Both the position numbers and the translations under genes were made by a program. This document shows positions 49,641 through 55,513 of a stretch of 55,513 bases of DNA, in pieces. This DNA comes from Acidimicrobiaceae bacterium. GTDB lineage: Bacteria > Actinomycetota > Acidimicrobiia > Acidimicrobiales > RAAP-2. Each line of letters begins with the position of its first letter. Positions within the stretch are counted from its first letter, which is position 1. The stretch covers positions 1 to 55,513 of the forward strand of contig DAHUZS010000032.1 of the NCBI GenBank assembly GCA_027315045.1. Reading direction: 5' to 3'. The notes beneath the pieces were generated by a model that was not told where the DNA came from, did not search any database, and saw only the letters and a list, made by a program, of their open reading frames with translations.

Positions 49641-50646
49641 CCGGCGCGGTGACCGCGACCGTGCTCGGCACCAGCTCAACCCACGTCCGGCCCGGTTGCA
49701 AAGGGATTGGGGTCCCGGCCGAGGAGATGAACTGGGTCGGGTGTCCGAGCGAGCTTCGGGACCAGGTGGCGGGGACCTCGACGCCGTTGCGGAAGATGGC
49801 GGCCGGCCCACTGGCGTCCTGGTACAGGTTGGCCTGGACTTCCAACCCTCCGAGATTGTTCTCCAGCCACGGCCCGTAGGTGACCTGCACCACCTGGACG
49901 ATTACGTTGGCGGCCGAGTTCTGGGTGCCGTCCGACAGGACGTCAGGCGTGGAGCCGAAGAAGCGGAGGTACTGCTTAGTTGCCGGGTCGTAGTTCCAGA
50001 CGACATTGCCTCCGGCGTAGGCGATCGACACCGACGTCGCGGGGACCCCGCTCGGGATGAGGGTCGAGTACTGGAACACCGGGGCCGGTGGGGTGTGTTG
50101 GGTAGGTTGGAGGCCCCAGAGCGCCGATGTTGAGGCATAGGTGTCGTACGGGGCATAGCGCCCCGGCGGGTGCTGGGTGACCGAGGAGTCGACTCGGAGG
50201 TCGTTGTAGATGATCGGCGACGCCTCGATGTTGCTGAGCACTGGATTGATGCCCCCGACGCTGACCAGCAGGGGCCGACCGAACTCACCCAGGATTCCGA
50301 TGTCGATGTTGCGGGCGGACCGGATCGGACCCACCATCGCGGCGTCCTGGCACTGGAAAACGGCGACGTAGCGGGTGATGCCGCCTTCCACCGGTTCCTC
50401 GAAGACGATGTCGGCGGCGTCGAGACCGCTCTGGGGTCTGGCCGCCATGTAGTTGTCGACCTTGACTGCGAGCGCCGGTCGCTGGGGCACCACGCCCGAC
50501 GGGGCTGGTTCGTCGGTCAGCGGACACGGAGCGCCGGCCGGAAGGGTCGTCGTGGTGGTGGTCGTGGTGGTGGTCGGAGCGGCCAGAGGCTTGGGAGAAT
50601 CCGAGCACGCGGCCAGCCCCAGGGCGAGCAGGGTCACCCCGACCAC
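49627..50646 (-). CDS. DUF3048 lipoprotein
   Basis: A 339-residue exported lipoprotein. The lipobox is LGLAACS (Cys about residue 14), followed by a Thr-rich linker (ten Thr in a row) and the two DUF3048 parts (YerB-like): ALAVKVDNYMAARPQSGLDAADIVFEEPVEGGITRYVAVFQ, VGPIRSARNIDI, and a C-terminal half with VQVTYG and WSRSSLGHPTQF. Function unknown. GTG 50646 leaves an unusually short signal with no basic residues before the hydrophobic stretch; the upstream codons (RRTHLRSRTRP) would supply them but no standard start is present. Its C-terminal codons lie in the recA palindrome. Confidence 0.85.
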   Translation of the reverse strand: MVGVTLLALGLAACSDSPKPLAAPTTTTTTTTTTLPAGAPCPLTDEPAPSGVVPQRPALAVKVDNYMAARPQSGLDAADIVFEEPVEGGITRYVAVFQCQDAAMVGPIRSARNIDIGILGEFGRPLLVSVGGINPVLSNIEASPIIYNDLRVDSSVTQHPPGRYAPYDTYASTSALWGLQPTQHTPPAPVFQYSTLIPSGVPATSVSIAYAGGNVVWNYDPATKQYLRFFGSTPDVLSDGTQNSAANVIVQVVQVTYGPWLENNLGGLEVQANLYQDASGPAAIFRNGVEVPATWSRSSLGHPTQFISSAGTPIPLQPGRTWVELVPSTVAVTAPVTLD

Positions 50647-50953
50647 GGGCCGTGTCCGGGACCGGAGGTGGGTGCGTCGGGTTGGGAGGGAGAACTCAGG
50701 CAGCGAGACGCTCCTGGCTCATCCGGGCCACTCCCCCCACCCCTGCCGGGGACCCGACGCCCCCCCGTCTCCGCGCCGGGCCGGACGCCACCCGCTGAGA
50801 GTGTTCCGGTGCTCGAGGGCGAACGGGTGGGTCGAGACCAGTCCGGCCGACGACGGCATCATCGTGGCGACGGCCCCTTCACTCCTGGCGTTCTGCCAGA
50901 CCCCGTCGGCACGGGCAGAGGGCCGCTCGAGGACAGCGAGATAGCGTCTGGCT
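50647..50953. other. Divergent intergenic region
   Basis: About 300 bases between the divergent DUF3048 and acyltransferase genes with no supportable gene. The right end carries TAGCGT (50943-50948), 5 bases before GTG 50954, a leaderless -10 box. Nothing else stands out. Confidence 0.5.
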
Positions 50954-51616
50954 GTGACGTTGAGCTCGATCGTTGGATCACTACTGCGGCGCCGATTCGG
51001 GGTGCTGGTGCGCCGTTCTTCGCGTTGGGCGCGGCTCGCGGCGTCGATCGGACCCGACGACCCCGAGGCAAGACAGTTCGGTGCCTTCGGACGGGGTTCA
51101 TGTCTGGTCTTTCCGCAAGGCACGATCCTGAACGCCGATCGTATCCAAATCGGGGAGGACACCATCGTCGGCCCGTACGCGTCCCTGACCGCGGGGATGG
51201 TCGAAGGCCAAGAGATCCTAAGTGATCCGGTCGTGAAGATCGGAAGCCGCTGTCTCATCGGTCGTGGCAGCCACATCGTCGGCCATTGGAACATCGACAT
51301 CGGCGACGACATCCAGACCGGGCCGTACGTCTACATCACCGATCAGAACCACTCCTATGCTGACCCTGACGAGCCGATCGGTTCTCAGATCCCCACCGAA
51401 GCGCCGGTCCGGATCGGCTCGGGGAGTTGGCTCGGGGCCAACGCCGTGATCCTCCCGGGGACCACGATCGGCGAGCACGTCGTCGTGGCGGCGGGGGCCG
51501 TGGTACGGGGCGACATCCCGGACCACTGCGTCGTGGCCGGGGTACCGGCCAAGATCGTCCGTCGGTTCGCGGCCGGCAGTGGATGGGCGCCCGTCGTTGA
51601 CGGGGTCCAGGCCTGA
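50954..51616 (+). CDS. Hexapeptide-repeat acyltransferase
   Basis: A 220-residue left-handed beta-helix acyltransferase (trimeric, acetyl-CoA type). Repeats of the hexapeptide pattern run from about 60 to 195 (ADRIQIGEDTIVGPYA, VKIGSRCLIGRGSHIVG, VRIGSGSWLGANAVILPGTTIG, VVVAAGAVVRGDIPDHCVVAGVPAKIV). The catalytic His is likely in DQNHSYADPD. The N-terminal 50 residues are basic and may bind membrane or partner. The acceptor (sugar or other) is unknown. Start GTG 50954 fits the TAGCGT box. Confidence 0.88.
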   Translation: MTLSSIVGSLLRRRFGVLVRRSSRWARLAASIGPDDPEARQFGAFGRGSCLVFPQGTILNADRIQIGEDTIVGPYASLTAGMVEGQEILSDPVVKIGSRCLIGRGSHIVGHWNIDIGDDIQTGPYVYITDQNHSYADPDEPIGSQIPTEAPVRIGSGSWLGANAVILPGTTIGEHVVVAAGAVVRGDIPDHCVVAGVPAKIVRRFAAGSGWAPVVDGVQA

Positions 51617-51627
51617 GCCCTCCGGTC

Positions 51628-52104
51628 GTGGACGTCCACGTCGGTGTCGTCGGGTCGGCCGATGCGGCTCCGGAGTTCGAGGCGATTGCGGAGCCCGTGG
51701 GGCGTGAGCTGGCCTTGGCCGGTGCCGTCGTCGTGAGCGGCGGTCTCGGTGGGGTGATGGCGGCTGCGTCGCGGGGAGCGGCCCGAGCCGGTGGGATGAC
51801 CATCGGCATCCTGCCCGGCCCCGCCCGGGACCAAGCGAACGAGTGGGTCCGAGTCGCCGTGCCGACCGGGCTCGGTGAACTCCGCAACGGGCTGATCGTG
51901 CGTGCAAGCGACGTGGTCATCGCGATTGGTGGGGAGTACGGGACGCTATCGGAGGTGGCCCTCGCGCTCAAAGCCGGCGTCCCGGTCGTCGGTATCGGGA
52001 CCTGGTCGTTGATCCGTCCCGACGGCGCGAGCGATCGGGGGGTCATCCCGGTCGAGGTCGACGATGCGGTTCCTACCGCGCTCGCGCTCGTCGCATCGAG
52101 CTGA
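51628..52104 (+). CDS. SLOG-domain protein (TIGR00725-like, LOG family relative)
   Basis: A 158-residue nucleotide-binding protein of the SLOG superfamily. It has VHVGVVGSADAAP at the N-terminus, the signature VVSGGLGGVMAAASRGA (about 36-52, GGxxGxM) and AIGGEYGTLSEVALALKAGVPVVG near 110-133, which form the nucleotide pocket. Relatives include cytokinin-producing LOG proteins and TIGR00725 proteins of unknown role. GTG 51628 is 11 bases past the previous stop, so it shares its transcript. Confidence 0.85.
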   Translation: MDVHVGVVGSADAAPEFEAIAEPVGRELALAGAVVVSGGLGGVMAAASRGAARAGGMTIGILPGPARDQANEWVRVAVPTGLGELRNGLIVRASDVVIAIGGEYGTLSEVALALKAGVPVVGIGTWSLIRPDGASDRGVIPVEVDDAVPTALALVASS

Positions 52105-52168
52105 CGATGCGACATCCCGTCGGCGCGCGTACCCAATTCTCGGTTCTCCAAGACTCCAGGAGCACGTG

Positions 52169-52645
52169 ATGGAGTACGTGATCTCGGTTGTCGACACGCC
52201 ATTGCCCGACGACGTCGCGCAACTCGTTCGCCGGTCCCCGAAGAGCACGTACACGCCCTCGACAACGGTGGGCCCACGGACCCTGCCGGACCGTGTTGGC
52301 CGCCAGGCATACGGGTGCACTGCTGGGCATTGCGGCCCTCAAGCACCTGGGCGACGATCACGCCGAGATCAAGTCGGCGCCCAGCGGGGGCAAGGGTTCG
52401 GGAGGGCCATGGTCCTGCACCTGCTCGCGTTCGCCCGGGATCGTCGCGATAGGCGAGTGAGTCTCGAGACCGAGACCATGGAGGGATTTGCCCTTGCACG
52501 AGAGCTCTTCCGGAGCGTTGGGTTCAGGCCCTGTCCGCCGTTCGCGGGCTACACGGTCATTCCCTACAGCATCTGCATGACGGTCGAGTTGTCGGTCCCG
52601 TCCGGCGGTGGGGAGCCGGGCCCCGCTGAACTCGGCCGGCAGTAG
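52169..52645 (+). pseudogene. GNAT acetyltransferase, decayed
   Basis: Pieces of a single GNAT protein appear in order in three different frames: EYVISVVDTPLPDDVAQLVR from ATG 52169; EEHVHALDNGG around 52237-52270 in a second frame; ARHTGALLGIAALKHLGDDHAEIKS (about 52300-52375) in a third; and GFGRAMVLHLLAFARDRR to YTVIPYSICMTVEL (52395-52600) back in the first. The acetyl-CoA loop and downstream strands are otherwise well kept, so decay is recent. At least three indels are needed; sequencing error alone is unlikely. Confidence 0.75.
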
Positions 52646-52654
52646 TGTGGCTCG

Positions 52655-53326
52655 ATGGTGAGCGGCGACCGAGGGGCGCATTGGGATGCCGCCTATCGAG
52701 GTCGCGGATCTGAGGGGGTGAGTTGGTACCAATCGTCACCCACCATCTCGATCGAGCTCATCGACGATCTGAGCCCGCCCAGAGAAACCGCGGTCGTTGA
52801 CGTCGGGGGTGGGGCCTCCAGGTTGATCGACGTCCTTCTCGACGAGGGATTCTCCGACGTTTCGGTGGTCGACGTTTCGGACGTCGCTCTAGCGGAGGTC
52901 GGACGACGTGTGGGCCCGACAGCTGCCAGCTTGATCCACGCCGACCTCTTGGCGTGGACGCCGACGAGGCGCTACGGGCTCTGGCATGACCGTGCCGTGC
53001 TGCACTTCCTGGTCGATCCGGCGGAGCGGAACCGCTACGTCGAAGTTCTGCACCTCGCCCTGAAACCCGGTGGGTACGTCGTGGTTGGGGTGTTCGCTTT
53101 TGACGGCCCGGAGCGGTGCTCGGGGCTGCCGGTCGTCCGATACTCGGCCGACGCGCTTTCCGAGTTGTTAGGGGCTGATTTCGAGGTCGTCGCGCACCGA
53201 AGGGAAGAGCACGTCACCCCGACCGGCGCCATCCAGCCGTTCACGTGGTTGACCGCAAGGCTCTGCATGCAGCCTCGAATACCGCTACGAGCGGCCGCGG
53301 ACCCGCACGACGCCACGGAGGGGTGA
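52655..53326 (+). CDS. Class I SAM-dependent methyltransferase
   Basis: A 223-residue methyltransferase. HWDAAYRGRGSEGVSWYQ at the N-terminus, SAM motif I AVVDVGGGASRLIDVLLD (about 45-62), VSVVDVSDVAL and LWHDRAVLHFLVDP, a pattern seen in thiopurine/tellurite-type and other small-molecule methyltransferases. C-terminal PFTWLTARL resembles the last strand of that group. Target unknown. ATG 52655 follows TAGTGT by 6 bases (leaderless). It is the last intact gene before the IS remnants. Confidence 0.85.
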   Translation: MVSGDRGAHWDAAYRGRGSEGVSWYQSSPTISIELIDDLSPPRETAVVDVGGGASRLIDVLLDEGFSDVSVVDVSDVALAEVGRRVGPTAASLIHADLLAWTPTRRYGLWHDRAVLHFLVDPAERNRYVEVLHLALKPGGYVVVGVFAFDGPERCSGLPVVRYSADALSELLGADFEVVAHRREEHVTPTGAIQPFTWLTARLCMQPRIPLRAAADPHDATEG

Positions 53327-53450
53327 CGAGTGATCGGGATGGTCCCGCGCTCCCCCCAGTCCCGATCGACCACCCAACTGATCGAAAGAGAGGTGTTGAT
53401 TCGCCCTGGGTTCCTTGGAGGCTCCATACCTTTGAAAGGAAGATGGAGCT

Positions 53451-53795
53451 ATGCCAACGGAGAAGAACCCAGGGAAGCCGTCCACGCGGCGCTACACCCC
53501 CGCAGAGAGAGAGCAGGCAGTCCGCCTGGTTCGACAGCTGCGTAGTGAACTCGGGACCGACCAGGGGACAGTTGCCCGCGTCGCCAAGCAGCTCGGCTAC
53601 GGGGTCGAGTCGGTGCGAGCCTGGGTCAACCAGGCCGATGTCGATGGTGGCCTGAAGGGCGGGACCAGCACCGAGGACGCGAAGCGGATCAAGGAGCTCG
53701 AGCAGGAGGTCAAGGAGCTCAGGCGAGCCAACGAGATCTTGAAGAAGGCGTCCGCGTATTTCGCCCAGGCGGAGCTCGACCGCCCACCGCGGTGA
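53451..53795 (+). CDS. IS3-family transposase OrfA
   Basis: A 114-residue DNA-binding OrfA. N-terminal HTH (YTPAEREQAVRLVRQL to YGVESVRAWVNQ, about 15-62) and a C-terminal leucine-zipper-like coiled coil (KRIKELEQEVKELRRANEILKKASAYF). It binds the IS ends and regulates OrfB. The stop overlaps the OrfB start (GTGA at 53792). I see no A6G slippery run, so OrfAB fusion by frameshifting is uncertain. GAAAGGAAG lies a few bases before ATG 53451. Confidence 0.92.
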   Translation: MPTEKNPGKPSTRRYTPAEREQAVRLVRQLRSELGTDQGTVARVAKQLGYGVESVRAWVNQADVDGGLKGGTSTEDAKRIKELEQEVKELRRANEILKKASAYFAQAELDRPPR

Positions 53796-54390
53796 TGGTG
53801 TCGTTCATCGACGAGCACCGGGGCGAGCACGGGGTCGAGCCCATCTGCAGTGCGCTGCAGGTGGCCCCGAGCACCTACTCCGCGGCCAAGAAGCGTGAGC
53901 CCTCGGCCCGGGCGATCCGAGACGCCGTGTTGAAGCAGATCCTCTTCGTGCTCTGGAGCACGAACCGCAAGGTCTACGGGGCCCACAAGCTGTGGCTGGC
54001 GGCGGGGCGGGCCGGCCACGAGATCGGACGGGACCAGGTGGCCCGCTTGACGCGTGAGCTGGGCATTCGCGGGGTGAGCCGCCGGCGCAAGAAGGTCTTC
54101 ACCACCAGAAGTGATCCCGACGCCACTCGGCCACCGGACCTCGTCAAGCGGGACTTCTCAGCCGCCCATCCCAACGGCTTGGGGTCACCGATCTCACCTA
54201 TGTGCCGACGCGGACGGGGATGGCCTACGTGTGCTTCATCACCGATGCCTTCTCCCGGATGATCGTCGGCTGGCGCGTCGCCGCCCACATGCGCACCGAC
54301 ATGGTGCTCGACGCCCTCGAGATGGCGAGGAGCTCTCGACGGGCCGGCCGATTCGTCGGGCTCGTGACCCATGCGGATGCCGGGTCGCAG
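53792..54390 (+). pseudogene. IS3-family transposase OrfB, frameshifted and truncated
   Basis: DDE transposase subunit. N-terminal part reads FIDEHRGEHGVEPICSALQV, then NRKVYGAHKLWLAAGRAG and RELGIRGVSRRRK. At about 54176 a base is missing: the frame leaves PNGLGSP and the true course continues LGVTDLTYVPTRTGMAYVCF in another frame (first Asp). The second Asp is in THADAGSQ at about 54367-54390, and then the IS30 DNA begins, so the last catalytic Glu is gone. Non-functional. Confidence 0.85.
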
Positions 54391-55513
54391 GGCGGAATCA
54401 ACCGGTTGTCGCAACACCTCAAGATGATGGAGGTGTTGGATGGTTCGACGGCAGCAGCAGGCAAACCGGGCTTTGCGACCAGCGATGCGGTCACCCGGCC
54501 GGCCGATCCCGGCTCGGCATGTAGAGCGCGAATTCTGGCGTCTGATCGCACAAGGCAAGTCCACGGAGGACGCGGCGGCCGAGATCGGCGTGTCCATCCC
54601 CGTTGCGTCACGTTGGTTTCGCCACGCTGGCGGCATGCCGCCTTTGAGCCTGGCCGAGCCCACCGGCCGCTACCTGTCGTTCAGTGAGCGTGAGGAGCTC
54701 GCTCTGCTGAAGGCCAAAGGCCTGGGTGTTCGAGCGATTTCCCGTGAGCTAAGGCGGCACCCCAGCACGATCTCCCGGGAGCTGCGACGCAACTGCGCCA
54801 CCCGGAGCGGCAAGCGTGATTACCGCGCCACGGTGCTCAGTGGAAGGCGCAGGCGGCGGCCCAGCGACCCAAGTCGGCGAAGCTCGTCACGGACCCGCGG
54901 CTGAAGGAGTATGTGCAGACGCGGCTCAGTGGGCAGTTACGTCGTCCAGACGGCACCGTCGCCTCCGGCCCTGAGACGCACTGGAAAGGATTGAACAAGC
55001 CGCACCGGGCGGACCGGCGCTGGGCGATGGCTTGGAGCCCTGAGCAGATTTCGCAGCGGCTGGTCGTGGACTTCCCTGACGACGAAGATATGCGGATCAG
55101 CCATGAGGCGATCTACCAGGCGCTCTACATCCAAGGGCGCGGTGCGCTCAAGCGCGAGCTTGTGGCCTGCCTGCGCACCGGACGAGCGTTACGCAAGCCC
55201 CGAGAACGGGCCCGGAACAGGCCGCTGGGTCACGTCACCGCTGACGTCGTCCTAAGCGAACGGCCCGCCGAGGCTCCCGACCCTCCTAGGCCGTCCAGAG
55301 TCTTACGGAGGGCGACCTCATGATCGGGCTGAACTGTTCCGCGATCGGCACTGTCGCCGAACGCACGAGTCGCTACACCCTGCTGGTCCACCTCCCCCGC
55401 ATGGAGGGCTACGGCATCATCGCGCCAGTCAAGAACGGACCCGCTCTGGGCGGCTACGGGGCCGTCGCCATGAAGGACGCGCTCGAGGCAACGATGACCT
55501 CAATGCCGGCTGA
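54391..55513 (+). mobile_element. IS30-family element, decayed, runs off the window
   Basis: Begins where the IS3 sequence breaks off (about 54391, GGCGGAATCAACC) and continues to the window end. It carries one transposase gene with several frame lesions. The inverted repeat cannot be confirmed because the right end is outside. Confidence 0.7.
54440..55513 (+). pseudogene. IS30-family transposase, two frameshifts, 3' end beyond window
   Basis: N-terminal part (ATG 54440) has VEREFWRLIAQGKSTEDAAAEIGV and the HTH YLSFSEREELALLKAKGLGVRAISRELRR, which bind the IS ends. Near 54848 a base is missing; the frame continues AQWKAQAAAQRPKSAKLV and WSPEQISQRL, ISHEAIYQALYIQGRG. A second lesion near 55290 moves it again to EGDLMIGLNCSAIGTVAERTSRYTLLVHLP and VKNGPALGGYGAVAMKDAL, the catalytic core (Asp in GDL), open to the last base. 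Non-functional as written. Confidence 0.85.

Larger units (their letters stand above)
53397..54390 (+). mobile_element. IS3-family element, right half lost
   Basis: Left end probably begins at TGATTCGCCCTGGG (53397), a terminal sequence usual for this IS3 group. It contains orfA intact and the 5' two-thirds of orfB. Similarity stops at 54390, right after the second catalytic Asp, where IS30 sequence begins, so no right inverted repeat or target duplication is visible. Confidence 0.75.

Noticed and set aside
53700-53800. Programmed frameshift between IS3 orfA and orfB
   Set aside because: The usual A6G slippery run is missing; GTGA overlap allows reinitiation instead.

Overview
The window is about 55.5 kb of very GC-rich, densely packed DNA from an actinobacterium. 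The evidence is an actinobacterial SOS box (CGAACATGTGTTCG) before recA, a CIRCE element before groEL, an actinobacterial-type HemQ, a CysO-like sulfur carrier, a glucosyl-3-phosphoglycerate synthase, the rimO-pgsA-cinA-recA order, frequent GTG starts, and many genes with a TANNNT box 5-9 nt before the start codon (leaderless mRNAs). A deep-branching group such as Acidimicrobiia is plausible, but I cannot prove it from this window.

Layout. 1-2.3 kb: an epimerase remnant, repeat-bearing spacer DNA, a methyltransferase and tRNA-Thr. 2.4-6.6 kb: a LytR_C protein, convergent otsB/otsA (trehalose), a frameshifted HAD hydrolase and gpgS. 6.7-10.1 kb: a SAM riboswitch, a threonine synthase-like gene, a CysO-like sulfur carrier, CIRCE and groEL. 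10.1-15.2 kb: hemQ-larE-NIL, two small enzyme genes, an Fpg/Nei glycosylase, DoxX and an HTH-TOBE molybdate sensor. 15.2-26.6 kb: a molybdenum block with modA and a fused modBC, moaE-moaA-moaD, and a long minus-strand run coxD-coxE-coxI-xdhC-mocA-coxG-moeA-moaC-mog. 26.7-30.5 kb: an alpha/beta hydrolase, larC-larB, pheA and tRNA-Ser(UGA). 30.5-37.8 kb: a tandem pair of PD-(D/E)XK-type proteins, one with its catalytic residues lost, then a small membrane protein, a patatin and an Lhr helicase. 37.8-43.4 kb: pxpA and fused pxpBC, a TauE-like permease, a CYTH-CHAD protein and a NUDIX hydrolase. 43.6-50.6 kb: tRNA-Ser(GCU), rimO-pgsA-cinA, an XRE regulator with its probable operator, a coiled-coil protein, thpR, recA and a DUF3048 lipoprotein. 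51-55.5 kb: a hexapeptide acyltransferase, a SLOG protein, a decayed GNAT gene, a methyltransferase, then an IS3 remnant cut by a decayed IS30 element that runs off the window.

How the parts work together. Molybdate uptake (ModA, ModBC), sensing (HTH-TOBE), pterin synthesis (MoaA, MoaC, MoaD, MoaE, Mog, MoeA) and maturation of CO dehydrogenase/xanthine dehydrogenase-type enzymes (CoxD, CoxE, CoxI/XdhC, MocA, CoxG) are grouped, but no molybdoenzyme structural gene is present. LarB, LarC and LarE, the known enzymes of nickel-pincer cofactor synthesis, are all here without LarA. The SAM riboswitch in front of a threonine synthase-like gene coupled to a CysO-like carrier suggests protein-thiocarboxylate-dependent homocysteine/methionine synthesis. 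I consider that unit, and the active/inactive nuclease pair at 30.5-32.3 kb, the best candidates for undescribed biology.
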